From NCBI RefSeq assembly GCF_015278255.1, contig NZ_JADIJC010000010.1:1-64000 (forward strand): a stretch of DNA of 64,000 nucleotides, read 5' to 3'. The position numbers and the translations under genes are program-made. Below are positions 28,301 to 36,792 of this stretch, one piece after another (position 1 is the stretch's first letter; every line of letters starts with the position of its first letter). Under the pieces are notes generated by a model, which saw only the letters and a list, made by a program, of their open reading frames with translations, did not search any database and was not told the DNA's origin. This DNA is from Microbacterium hibisci (GTDB taxonomy: Bacteria > Actinomycetota > Actinomycetes > Actinomycetales > Microbacteriaceae).

Positions 28301-29731
28301 TCAGGGTCGACCGGACGGCGAACGGGTCGCGCCGAGGCCGGGTCGCACGCGATCGAGAGCGGATGCCGCGGCCTCGAGCGTGCGCGCCACCTGCGCGGCA
28401 TCCGTCGCCCAGTTGCTGACCGAGAAGCGGAGCACCGAGCGGTCGTGCCACCGCGACGACGAGGCGAACGCGATCCCCTCGGCGCGCAGCGCGTCGGCCC
28501 ACGCGTCGGTCGCCGCGTCGTCCGACAGCGCGACGCACACCTGCGTGAACACGACGTCGTTCAGGACCTCGACCCCTGGAAGACCCGCGAGACCCGCGGC
28601 GAGGGCGGTCGCGGCATCCGTCAGCCGATCCACGAGCGCAGCCACGCCGTCGCGCCCCATCGCGCGCAGGGCGGCGTACGTCGGCACGCCGCGCGCGCGG
28701 CGAGAGAGCTCGGGCACGCGATCGTGCGGGTCGGCGTGGTCCTCGCTCGCGGTGCGGCTGAGGTAGGTCGCCGACATGCCCATCGCCGCACGCAGCGCGG
28801 TGCCGTCGGCGACGATCGCGATGCCGCAGTCGTACGGCACGCTGAGCGTCTTGTGCGCATCGGTCGCCCATGACTCGGCGCGCTCGACGTGCGCCACGAG
28901 AGCGCGCGAGCGGGCGGATGCCGCAGCCCACAGCCCGAACGCGCCGTCCACGTGCACCCACGCGCCGTGGACGTGCGCAGCGTCGATCGCGCGGCCGAAG
29001 TCGTCGAACGCGCCGGAGTGGATGTTGCCGGCCTGCAGCACCACGATCGTCGGGCCGTGGTCGAACGTGAGCTCCATCTCGAGGGCGGCGACGTCGATGC
29101 GTCCCTGGTCGTCGGCCGGGACGACGACCGGCGCGCCGAGGCCCAGCATCCGCACGGCGTGGTCGACGGTGTCATGACGCTCGGCGCCGACGATCACCCG
29201 CACGCGGGGACCGCCGGCGAGACCCTGCAGCGACGTGTCCCAGCCCACCTCGCGCAGCACCGCGTCGCGCGCGGCGGCGAGGCACGTGAAGTTGGCCACC
29301 GTCGCGCCCGTGACGAAGCCGACGTCCGACTCCGGAGGCAGGCCGAGCAGGTCGAGCACCCATTCGCCGGCGAGCTCCTCGGCGGCGATCACGCCCGGCG
29401 TGACGGCCCGCAGAGCGGTGTTCTGATCCCACGCCGACACGAGCCAGTCCGCCGCGAGCGCCGCCGGCTGCGTCCCGCCGATCACCCAGCCGAAGAACCG
29501 CGCGCTGGGCATCCCCATGAGTCCGGGCTCGACGGCTGCCGCGAGGTCGCGGACGACGGTCTCGGCATCCGTCGCCTGCGTCTCGAGGTCGCGGCCCAGC
29601 GCGCTCTTGACCTCCTCGACGCTCGTCCGCGGCGGGATGGGCCGGCGGTCGAGCGCGGCCAGCCACTCGTGCGCGGCGTCGGACGCCGCGCCCAGGGCAC
29701 GCGTGTAAGCGGTGGACTCGAGATGCTCCAT
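28301..29731 (-). CDS. PLP-dependent group II decarboxylase
   Basis: Pyridoxal-phosphate enzyme of 476 residues in the aromatic-L-amino-acid/glutamate decarboxylase family. The Schiff-base lysine lies in SWATDAHKTLSVPYD, preceded by the VHVDGAFGLW motif whose Asp contacts the PLP ring nitrogen. The N-terminal segment RFFGWVIGGTQPAALAADWL is the substrate-entry region of this group. Many actinobacterial members are annotated only as aminotransferase class V or decarboxylase, and the substrate is unknown. It is flanked by unrelated genes. Confidence 0.85.
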   Translation of the reverse strand: MEHLESTAYTRALGAASDAAHEWLAALDRRPIPPRTSVEEVKSALGRDLETQATDAETVVRDLAAAVEPGLMGMPSARFFGWVIGGTQPAALAADWLVSAWDQNTALRAVTPGVIAAEELAGEWVLDLLGLPPESDVGFVTGATVANFTCLAAARDAVLREVGWDTSLQGLAGGPRVRVIVGAERHDTVDHAVRMLGLGAPVVVPADDQGRIDVAALEMELTFDHGPTIVVLQAGNIHSGAFDDFGRAIDAAHVHGAWVHVDGAFGLWAAASARSRALVAHVERAESWATDAHKTLSVPYDCGIAIVADGTALRAAMGMSATYLSRTASEDHADPHDRVPELSRRARGVPTYAALRAMGRDGVAALVDRLTDAATALAAGLAGLPGVEVLNDVVFTQVCVALSDDAATDAWADALRAEGIAFASSSRWHDRSVLRFSVSNWATDAAQVARTLEAAASALDRVRPGLGATRSPSGRP

Positions 29732-29807
29732 TGCGACCTCCTGCGACGGGCGGCTGCCGTCGCGAACCAGGAGGACTCTACGCCCGGGACGATACGTCTG
29801 TCTCGGG

Positions 29808-30638
29808 TCAGGCGCGCACGAGCTTGACGGTGAGCGAGTCGACGAGCACCGCGATGCGATCGTCGGCCGCCCAGCGCTTCGCCAGCCGCGCGAGCACCGC
29901 GTCGAGCTCGGCCTTCTCGAGACCGTCCATGAGATGCAGACGCACCACGAGCTCGGGGCCGCGCAGGCGCGCGTCGGGGTCGCCGGGCTCGACCGCGAGG
30001 TCGATGACCGACAGCTCGCCGCCGATGCTCTGCTGCAGGCCCGCGAACACCTCCGGCGAGAGGTGGCTGGGCTCCCACGGCTGCCCCTGCCCGATCGCCC
30101 ACACGGCGGGCCGGCGGAGGACGAACTCCGTCTCGGAGCCGGGGTCGACCACGATGAGGTCGGTGTCGTCGGCGGCTGCCGAGAGCGCGGTGCGGACGCC
30201 GTCGGCGGGAACGGGCCGGGCCGTGGAATCCCACCGCGCCATCGCCTCGACCGACGTGAACACCGGCAGCACCCGCCGGCCGTCGGGGGCCGCGACCGTC
30301 ACGATCGAGAGCTCCTGCGTCTTGTCGACCTCGAGGCCGTGCGCGCCGATGCCGTGGTCGCCCTTCTCGGCGACGAGGGGGATCAGCAGGCGCGCGCGGC
30401 GATAGGCGTCGACGACCTCGCGCTGACCGACCGACCCCGCGCGGAACGCCTGCAGCGCCGCGAGCAGCGCCGGGTCGGCGGAGCCGTCGTCGGACGCGTG
30501 CGGGTTCGCCTGGAAGCTCCGGCCCTCCCACGGCACGCCGGCGGAGTCGGCGCTGTGGCCGTGCGGGCCGCCATGGCCCGGGGCGCCGTGACCGTGCGGG
30601 TCGTGGCCCGGGGCGTGGGGGTCAGTGTCCGGCGACAT
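29808..30638 (-). CDS. SseB family protein with His-rich N-terminus
   Basis: Protein of 276 residues. The SseB-like N-terminal domain occupies about residues 35-165 ([28 protein letters not shown] region, then [12 protein letters not shown]), and a second SseB C-terminal-like domain follows to the end. The first 28 residues contain seven histidines in an HGHG-like pattern, which could bind metal. SseB function is not firmly known. Its start codon overlaps the end of hisA by 17 bases, a conserved hisA-sseB pairing in related bacteria. Confidence 0.82.
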   Translation of the reverse strand: MSPDTDPHAPGHDPHGHGAPGHGGPHGHSADSAGVPWEGRSFQANPHASDDGSADPALLAALQAFRAGSVGQREVVDAYRRARLLIPLVAEKGDHGIGAHGLEVDKTQELSIVTVAAPDGRRVLPVFTSVEAMARWDSTARPVPADGVRTALSAAADDTDLIVVDPGSETEFVLRRPAVWAIGQGQPWEPSHLSPEVFAGLQQSIGGELSVIDLAVEPGDPDARLRGPELVVRLHLMDGLEKAELDAVLARLAKRWAADDRIAVLVDSLTVKLVRA

Positions 30639-31368
30639 CCAGCGCCTCGGCGAGCGTGAACGCGCCGGCGTAGAGCGCCTTGCCGACGATCGCGCCCTCG
30701 ACGCCCAGCGGGACGAGATCGCGCAACGCGGCGATGTCGTCGAGGCTCGACACGCCGCCCGATGCGACGACCGGCTTGGGCGTGCGGGTCGTCAGCTCGC
30801 GCAGGAGGTCGAGGTTCGGCCCCTTGAGGGTGCCGTCCTTCGTGACGTCGGTGACGACGTAGCGGCTGCAGCCGGCGGCCTCGAGCCGGTCGAGGACCGT
30901 CCACAGGTCGCCGCCCTCGCGCGTCCAGCCGCGGGCGGCGAGCGTCGTGCCGCGGACGTCGAGGCCGACCGCGATGGCGTCGCCGTAGCGGCCGATGACG
31001 TCGGCCGCCCATTCGGGGTTCTCCAGCGCGGCAGTGCCGAGGTTGATGCGCGAGGCGCCGCTCTCGAGCGCGGCCTCGAGGGTGCGATCGTCGCGGATGC
31101 CGCCCGAGAGCTCGACCTGCACGCCCTTGACCTGCTTGATCACCTTGCGCAGGACCCCGGCGTTGCTGCCGCGGCCGAACGCCGCGTCGAGGTCGACCAG
31201 GTGGATCCACTCGGCACCCTGTCGCGCGAAGTCGAGCGCCGCGTCGACCGGGTCGCCGTAGCTCGTCTCGGTGCCGGCCTCGCCCTGGGTCAGGCGGACG
31301 GCCTTGCCGTCGGCGACGTCGACGGCGGGCAGAAGGACGAGCTTGGGTGTGGACGCGAAATCGTTCAT
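30622..31368 (-). CDS. hisA: Phosphoribosyl isomerase (HisA, possibly PriA)
   Basis: TIM-barrel isomerase of 248 residues that opens the ProFAR ring in histidine synthesis. The N-terminal [15 protein letters not shown] and the central LSGGIRDD motif are typical; the C-terminal catalytic Asp lies in [16 protein letters not shown]. In many actinobacteria the same protein also serves tryptophan synthesis (PriA); no trpF is visible here to decide. The ATG at 31368 follows an AGGAG site, and longer in-frame starts lack support. Confidence 0.95.
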   Translation of the reverse strand: MNDFASTPKLVLLPAVDVADGKAVRLTQGEAGTETSYGDPVDAALDFARQGAEWIHLVDLDAAFGRGSNAGVLRKVIKQVKGVQVELSGGIRDDRTLEAALESGASRINLGTAALENPEWAADVIGRYGDAIAVGLDVRGTTLAARGWTREGGDLWTVLDRLEAAGCSRYVVTDVTKDGTLKGPNLDLLRELTTRTPKPVVASGGVSSLDDIAALRDLVPLGVEGAIVGKALYAGAFTLAEALDVAGH

Positions 31369-31440
31369 GGCTCCTGGCTCAGGCATCGAAAGTCGTGGGG
31401 AGGGATGTCGAGAGCAGGTCATCCCGCAGACGGCACGGTC

Positions 31441-32112
31441 TCAGAGGGTAGCCCCGCGAAGCCCGTCGATCCAATTCGCGAGGAGACGGATGCCGGCATC
31501 GCCCGACTTCTCCGGGTGGAACTGGGTTGCCGACAGAGGTCCGTTCTCCACGGCGGCGAGGAAGGGCGTGCCGTACTCGCACCACGTGAGCACGGGCTCG
31601 GGGAAGGGCGGCTGCACGTCGAGCAGCCACTTCTGGGCACCGAACGAGTGGACGAAGTAGAAGCGCTCGTCCTCGATGCCCCGGAAGAGGCGCGAGCCCT
31701 CGCCCGCCTGCACCGTGTTCCAGCCCATGTGGGGCAGCACCGGGGCGTCCAGCTCGGTCACCACCCCGGGCCACTCCCCCATGCCCTCGGTGTCGACGCC
31801 GCGTTCCACGCCGCGCTCGAAGAAGATCTGCATGCCGACGCAGACGCCCAGCACGGGGCGACCGCCCGCGAGCCGGCGCTCGATGAGCTCGTCGCCGCGG
31901 CTGGCGCGCAGCGCCTCGGCGACGGCGCGGAATGCGCCGACGCCCGGCACGAACAGCCCGTCGGCGTCCATCACGAGACCCCGATCGGAGGTCAGCCGCG
32001 CATCGGCACCCGCGGCCACGAGCGCCTTCACGGCCGAGTGCACATTCCCCGAGCCGTAGTCGAGAACGGCGACGACCGGCCGGTCCTGATCGGTGGACGG
32101 CTCGGACGTCAC
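31441..32112 (-). CDS. hisH: Imidazole glycerol phosphate synthase glutaminase subunit
   Basis: Class I glutamine amidotransferase of 223 residues that supplies ammonia to HisF. The nucleophile Cys lies in VLGVCVGMQ, and the triad is completed by His and Glu in [10 protein letters not shown]. The oxyanion segment YGSGN is near the start. It overlaps hisB by 4 bases. hisF is not in this window. Confidence 0.96.
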   Translation of the reverse strand: MTSEPSTDQDRPVVAVLDYGSGNVHSAVKALVAAGADARLTSDRGLVMDADGLFVPGVGAFRAVAEALRASRGDELIERRLAGGRPVLGVCVGMQIFFERGVERGVDTEGMGEWPGVVTELDAPVLPHMGWNTVQAGEGSRLFRGIEDERFYFVHSFGAQKWLLDVQPPFPEPVLTWCEYGTPFLAAVENGPLSATQFHPEKSGDAGIRLLANWIDGLRGATL

Positions 32113-32717
32113 AACGCCCCCTTGGTGCTCGGGATGCCCTCGACCAGCGGGTCGAGCGCCTTGGCCTGGCGGAACGCCCGCGCGAACGCCTTGTACTCGG
32201 CTTCGGCGATGTGATGCGGGTCTCGGCCCGAGAGCACGCGCACGTGCACCGTCAATGCGCCGTTGAAGGCGATCGCCTCGAACGTGTGCCGCACCAGCGA
32301 TCCGGTGAAGTGGCCGCCGATGAGGTGGTGCTCGTAGCCCTCGGGCTCACCGGTGTGCACGAGGTAGGGACGGCCGCTGATGTCGACGACGGCCTGCGCG
32401 AGCGCCTCATCGAGGGGCACGAGCGCGTCGCCGTACCGCGAGATGCCCGCCTTGTCGCCGAGCGCCTGGCGGATCGCCTGCCCGAGCACGATCGAGATGT
32501 CTTCCACGGTGTGGTGCGCGTCGATGTCGGTGTCGCCGGATGCCCGCACGGTGAGATCGGTCAGCGAGTGCTTCGCGAACGCCGTGAGCAGGTGGTCGAA
32601 GAAGGGCACGGTGGTGTCGATGCGGCTCCGGCCGGTGCCGTCCAGATCGAGGTCGAGCTCGACGGTCGACTCGCTCGTCGCTCGACGCAGCGAGGCGGTC
32701 CTGGATGCGGCGCTCAT
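32109..32717 (-). CDS. hisB: Imidazoleglycerol-phosphate dehydratase
   Basis: Manganese-dependent dehydratase of 202 residues, the stand-alone form without the phosphatase domain seen in enterobacteria. Metal-binding motifs are evident: [16 protein letters not shown], and the later [12 protein letters not shown] and [13 protein letters not shown]. It overlaps hisC and hisH by 4 bases on each side. Confidence 0.97.
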   Translation of the reverse strand: MSAASRTASLRRATSESTVELDLDLDGTGRSRIDTTVPFFDHLLTAFAKHSLTDLTVRASGDTDIDAHHTVEDISIVLGQAIRQALGDKAGISRYGDALVPLDEALAQAVVDISGRPYLVHTGEPEGYEHHLIGGHFTGSLVRHTFEAIAFNGALTVHVRVLSGRDPHHIAEAEYKAFARAFRQAKALDPLVEGIPSTKGAL

Positions 32718-33799
32718 GCGGCCGATCCTACCGAGGCGAGCGCGTCGAGGAACGCGGTGGTCTCGTCCGCGGTCCCCGCCGTGACCCGGAGGTGGGAGGG
32801 GATGCCGACGTCGCGGATGAGCACTCCCCGGTCGTACAGCGCGTGCCAGGTGGCGACGGGATCGGCGACGCCGCCGAACAAGATGAAGTTCGTCCAGGAC
32901 TCGTGCGGGGTGTAGCCGAGCGCCTCGACGGTGGCCGAGATGCGGTCGCGCTGCGCGACGATCTCGTCCACCATGCCGAGCATCGTGGGCGCGTGGCGCA
33001 GCGCGGCCGACGCCGCCGCCTGGGTCAGCGCACTCAGGTGGTACGGCAGGCGCACCAGTCGCAGCGCGTCGATCAGCGCGGGGTCGGCGGCCAGATAGCC
33101 GACGCGGGCACCGGCGAACGCGAAGGCCTTGCTCATGGTGCGCGACACGACGAGCCGCTCGCGGCCGGGCAGGAGGGTCAGCGCGGAACGCGCGTCATGC
33201 GGGGCGAACTCGAAGTACGCCTCGTCCACGATCACGACGCCGTCGGTCGCCTCGTAGACGGCCTCGACGACGTCGAGCCCGAGCGGCGTGCCCGTCGGAT
33301 TGTTCGGTGCGCAGAGGAAGACGACGTCGGGAGTGGCATCGGCCACCTGCGCCGCCGCCTCGTCGGCGCCGACGGTGTAGTCGGCGGCGCGCGTGCCCGA
33401 GATCCACTCGGCGCCGGTGCCGCGCGTCAGGAGCGGGTACATCGAGTAGGTCGGCGTGAAGCCGAACGCCGTGCGCCCGGGACCGCCGAACGCCTGCAGG
33501 ATGTGCTGGAGGACCTCGTTCGACCCGTTGGCCGCCCAGATCTGATCGCGGGAGAGGCCGTGGCCCAGGTAGTCGGCGAACCCCTCTCTGAGCGCCGTGA
33601 ACTCGCGGTCGGGGTAGCGGTTCACGTCACGCAGTGCCCGCGCGATCGAGTCGAGGATGTCGTCCGCGACCTCCTGGGGGACGGGATGCGTGTTCTCGTT
33701 GACGTTCAGTGCGACCGGGAGGGGCGCCTGCGGCGCGCCGTAGGGCTTCTGCCCTCGCAGATCGGCGCGGAGGGGGAGGTCTTCGAGACGTGCACTCAC
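32714..33799 (-). CDS. hisC: Histidinol-phosphate aminotransferase
   Basis: PLP class II aminotransferase of about 361 residues. It has [11 protein letters not shown] (cofactor phosphate region), [18 protein letters not shown], and the Schiff-base lysine in [12 protein letters not shown]. Two starts are possible: ATG at 33808 and GTG at 33799. I prefer the GTG because a TACCAT -10-like box (33807..33812) ends 7 bases before it and overlaps the ATG, as in other leaderless genes here. It heads hisC-hisB-hisH-hisA. Confidence 0.93.
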   Translation of the reverse strand: MSARLEDLPLRADLRGQKPYGAPQAPLPVALNVNENTHPVPQEVADDILDSIARALRDVNRYPDREFTALREGFADYLGHGLSRDQIWAANGSNEVLQHILQAFGGPGRTAFGFTPTYSMYPLLTRGTGAEWISGTRAADYTVGADEAAAQVADATPDVVFLCAPNNPTGTPLGLDVVEAVYEATDGVVIVDEAYFEFAPHDARSALTLLPGRERLVVSRTMSKAFAFAGARVGYLAADPALIDALRLVRLPYHLSALTQAAASAALRHAPTMLGMVDEIVAQRDRISATVEALGYTPHESWTNFILFGGVADPVATWHALYDRGVLIRDVGIPSHLRVTAGTADETTAFLDALASVGSAA

Positions 33800-33868
33800 C
33801 CCAACCATGGTAGAGCCGTGGTGAGAAGCCGGACCCCCACGTGACGGCTCTGCGCGCTCCCTCGGGGG

Positions 33869-34261
33869 TCAGCGGGTCGCGTCGTAGGCGTCCGGGATGG
33901 CGAGGCTCTGCCCCGACTGCAGGACGACGCTGTCGAGCGCGTTGAGGCGCACGATGTCGTCGACCACGTCGCGAGGGTCATGGCCGGGTGCCACCTCTTC
34001 GGCGATGCTCCAGAGCGTGTCGCCGGGGGCGACCGTCACTGTGCTGAAAGAGCCTGCCGCCGCGCCCGCATCGCGCGAGGCGAGCGCAGCGCCGCCGCCG
34101 AGCACCGCCGCGCTCAGCGCGATGATCGCCGGCAGGGCCGCGAGCGCCGCGAGCACCCGGCGGCCACGAACGGTCAGCCGCAGCCGCGTCGCGCGGCGGG
34201 CCACAGCACTGGTCGCGCGCGCCGGCGAAGGGACGGACGTCGTGTAGCCGATCGCGGTCAT
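33869..34261 (-). CDS. SOS-linked LysM cell-division protein (YneA/DivS/ChiZ-like)
   Basis: Protein of 130 residues: a short cytoplasmic N-terminus, one membrane segment (about residues 43-65), and a C-terminal LysM domain ([21 protein letters not shown] onward). This layout and the position divergent from lexA match the damage-induced division inhibitors YneA of Bacillus, DivS of Corynebacterium and ChiZ of Mycobacterium. Its promoter overlaps a LexA-like box. A strong GGAGGAGAAG ribosome-binding site precedes the ATG at 34261, which is why this start is taken over one 11 codons upstream. The transcript is predicted to start with a long hairpin. Confidence 0.83.
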   Translation of the reverse strand: MTAIGYTTSVPSPARATSAVARRATRLRLTVRGRRVLAALAALPAIIALSAAVLGGGAALASRDAGAAAGSFSTVTVAPGDTLWSIAEEVAPGHDPRDVVDDIVRLNALDSVVLQSGQSLAIPDAYDATR

Positions 34262-34281
34262 GCTCTTCTCCTCCTGCTGGG

Positions 34282-34331
34282 GAGAGATTCGCATTCACCG
34301 CCCGGCCGGGGGTGGCGAATGCGAACCTCTC
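34282..34331 (-). promoter_or_regulatory. Long 5'-terminal hairpin in the LysM-gene leader
   Basis: TTCGCATTC/GAATGCGAA (9 bp) extends outward through GAGAGG/TCTCTC-type pairs and inward through GCC-A-CCC/GGG-C-GGT, giving about 20 base pairs with one mismatch. The outer arm begins at the predicted transcription start (about 34330) and the inner end lies just before the ribosome-binding site. It may protect the RNA 5' end or control access to the ribosome-binding site. Confidence 0.6.
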
Positions 34332-34333
34332 TT

Positions 34334-34365
34334 CCGAAGCTATCTTCGAGTCTGTACGATGTCAA
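34334..34365 (-). promoter_or_regulatory. LexA-controlled promoter of the LysM gene
   Basis: On the minus strand a consensus -35 TTGACA (34360..34365) and a -10 TAGCTT (34337..34342) are 17 bases apart. A dyad CCGAAG-CTAT-CTTCGA (34334..34349) overlaps the -10 box. It differs from the actinobacterial SOS box TCGAAC-N4-GTTCGA mainly by a symmetric C/G swap beside the spacer. Its position matches LexA repression. Confidence 0.62.
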
Positions 34366-34521
34366 CACCGGATTCCGAGGACGATCTCTCGAACGCGACA
34401 CGCGGTCGAGATGTTCCCCTCGCGCGTGCGATCCGGATACGGTTTCGATACGAGAACCCCACCACGGGCCTCCGACATTCGAAGAAACAGCGCTCGCGGC
34501 GGGCGCAGGACGGAGCCGGAC

Positions 34522-35202
34522 ATGAGCGACGCGGCCGGGCGCGAGAAGCCCCAGACTCGTCGGCGCAAGAGCCTGAGCGACAAGCAGCTGGCGATCCTCG
34601 AGGTGATCCAGCGGTCGATCGCACGCCACGGGTACCCGCCGAGCATGCGCGAGATCGGCGACGCCGTGGGCCTGAAGTCGCTCTCCAGCGTCACGCACCA
34701 GCTCAACCAGCTCGAGCTCAGCGGCTACCTGCGACGCGATGCCGGCAAGACGCGGGCGATGGAGGTGCTCATCGACCTTCCCGGCACGGCGACCGAGAGC
34801 CCCGCCGACGCCGCGCCCTCTGTCGGCGACGCCGCCCTGGTCCCCCTGGTCGGGCGGATCGCCGCCGGCGTGCCGATCACGGCCGAGCAGCAGGTCGAGG
34901 AGATCTTCCCCCTCCCCCGCCAGCTCGTCGGCAAGGGCGACCTGTTCATGCTGAAGGTCTCGGGCGACTCGATGATCGATGCCGCGATCTGCGACGGCGA
35001 CTGGGTCGTCGTGCGTTCGCAGGCGACCGCCGACAACGGCGAGATCGTCGCCGCGATGCTCGACGGAGAGGCGACGGTCAAGACGTTCCGGCAGCGCGAC
35101 GGCCACACGTGGCTGCTTCCCCGCAACTCGGCGTTCGAGCCGATCCTCGGCGACGACGCCACCGTGCTGGGCAAGGTCGTGGCGGTGCTCCGGGCGGTCT
35201 GA
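34522..35202 (+). CDS. lexA: LexA repressor
   Basis: SOS repressor of 226 residues. The N-terminal winged helix ([36 protein letters not shown]) is followed by the self-cleavage domain: the scissile Ala-Gly lies in RIAAGVPI, with catalytic Ser150 in VSGDSMID and Lys187 in ATVKTF. RecA filaments trigger cleavage and release of SOS genes such as the neighbouring LysM gene and recA. The ATG at 34522 follows a GGAG-containing site; the longer upstream frame crosses the intergenic control region. Confidence 0.97.
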   Translation: MSDAAGREKPQTRRRKSLSDKQLAILEVIQRSIARHGYPPSMREIGDAVGLKSLSSVTHQLNQLELSGYLRRDAGKTRAMEVLIDLPGTATESPADAAPSVGDAALVPLVGRIAAGVPITAEQQVEEIFPLPRQLVGKGDLFMLKVSGDSMIDAAICDGDWVVVRSQATADNGEIVAAMLDGEATVKTFRQRDGHTWLLPRNSAFEPILGDDATVLGKVVAVLRAV

Positions 35203-35271
35203 GTCGCCCCATTGCGGAACGCGCGGCCGAAAGGGTGGTGAGCACCGCTCGCGACGCGCTATAAGGGGGGA

Positions 35272-36792
35272 ATGACCGACACGATCGCCGCAGGCGACGC
35301 CGCAGACCTCCAGGCGCGGCTCGACGCCCTCGAAGCCGAGAACGCCCGACTGCGGGCCGGAACCGACGCCGCCGCCGCTCGTGCGTCGACGGCGCCGGCG
35401 GGCAGCCGGTGGAGAGCGTTCTTCTCCGCGCTGTGCATCGTCATCGCCGGCATCCTCGTGCCGATCTCGATCGTGGCGGCGTGGGCGCGCCTCGAGCTCG
35501 TGGACGAGTCCGCGTTCGTCGAGACGCTCGCACCGCTCGCCGAGGATCCCGCCGTCCAGCAGATGATCATCGACGAGACGGTCGAGGCCGTCGAGGCGCA
35601 GGTCGACTTCGAGGAGATCACGGCGAACGTCTTCGACGGCATCGACCAGCTCGGCCTGCCCCCGCGCGCCTCGCAGGCGCTGCAGCTGCTCCAGGCGCCC
35701 GCCGCGTCGGGCCTCGAGAACCTCCTCACGCAGACGGTGACGCGCGTGGTGGAGTCGGATGCCTTCGCCGACACCTGGACGGCCACCACGCGGGCCGCGC
35801 ACCGTGCGCTCACGACCGCGGCCACCTCGGACGGCGGCGGCATCGTCGTGATGACCGACGACGGCCTCGGGATCCAGCTGGGCGCCATCGTCGAGCGCGT
35901 CAAGCAGAACCTCATGGACCGCGGCGTGGGGATCGCCCAGCTGATCCCCGCCATCGACAGGGTCGTCATCATCGGCACCGGCGAGACCCTCGTCACGATC
36001 CGCACGACCTACGCGATCGCGACCACGCTCGGGTGGTGGCTGCCGATCATCACGATCGGCCTGTTCGTGCTCGGCATCCTGATCGCGCGCCGCCGCAGCA
36101 CCGCGGTCATGGGCTCGGGCATCGCCTTCGCCGTGGGTGGGGGCGTGCTGGCGCTCGCCTTCGCCATCGGCTACCCCGTCGTCGGCCAGACAGCGGCTCA
36201 GCTCGGGGTGTCGGCACCGGCTGTCGACGTGGTGTACCAGAGCCTCATCGGATCGATGCAGCAGACCGCCTCGATCGCGGTGCTCCTCGGCGTCGTGATC
36301 GCGGTGATCGGATGGTTCGCCGGCCGCTGGTCGCCGGCAGTGCGCTCTCGCCAGGCGATCTCGAACGTCAACTCCTCGCTGCGCCGGCAACTCGGCGGCC
36401 ACGGTCTGCGCACCGGACGCGTCGGCGCCTGGCTCTTCCGCTACCGCGGACTCGTCCGCACGCTGGTCGTGGTCCTCGCGGTCATCTGGCTCTTCGCCCT
36501 GCGTCCGCTGTCGGCGGGCGACATCTTCCTCGTCCTCATCGTCGCGCTGCTCGTGGCGTGGATCCTCGAGCTCCTTCAGGTTCGCCCGGACGAGCAGGCG
36601 GACGGGGAGCTGGACGCGGTCGGCGCGGTTGACGCCGAGGCCCCGGGCATCGCCGAAGACGCCGACACCCTCGTCATCGCCGACACCGTGGTCGTCGGCT
36701 CCCCCGACACCGTCGACACCGAGGTGATCGACGGGACTCCGGGTGCCGCGGCCGGCCCGGCCGCGGCACCCGGAGCGAAGAAGCGTCCCTAG
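35272..36792 (+). CDS. Large membrane protein with N-terminal coiled coil
   Basis: Protein of 506 residues that I do not recognise beyond being an actinobacterial conserved membrane protein. Residues 10-30 look like a short coiled coil (LQARLDALEAENARLRAG). A first membrane segment follows (about 45-68), then a large probable extracytoplasmic domain (70-245), then five further membrane helices (about 247-267, 280-305, 322-340, 395-415, 420-440) and an acidic C-terminal tail rich in Asp, Thr and Val. AAGGGGGGA precedes the ATG. Its stop codon overlaps the metE stop on the opposite strand. Confidence 0.78.
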   Translation: MTDTIAAGDAADLQARLDALEAENARLRAGTDAAAARASTAPAGSRWRAFFSALCIVIAGILVPISIVAAWARLELVDESAFVETLAPLAEDPAVQQMIIDETVEAVEAQVDFEEITANVFDGIDQLGLPPRASQALQLLQAPAASGLENLLTQTVTRVVESDAFADTWTATTRAAHRALTTAATSDGGGIVVMTDDGLGIQLGAIVERVKQNLMDRGVGIAQLIPAIDRVVIIGTGETLVTIRTTYAIATTLGWWLPIITIGLFVLGILIARRRSTAVMGSGIAFAVGGGVLALAFAIGYPVVGQTAAQLGVSAPAVDVVYQSLIGSMQQTASIAVLLGVVIAVIGWFAGRWSPAVRSRQAISNVNSSLRRQLGGHGLRTGRVGAWLFRYRGLVRTLVVVLAVIWLFALRPLSAGDIFLVLIVALLVAWILELLQVRPDEQADGELDAVGAVDAEAPGIAEDADTLVIADTVVVGSPDTVDTEVIDGTPGAAAGPAAAPGAKKRP

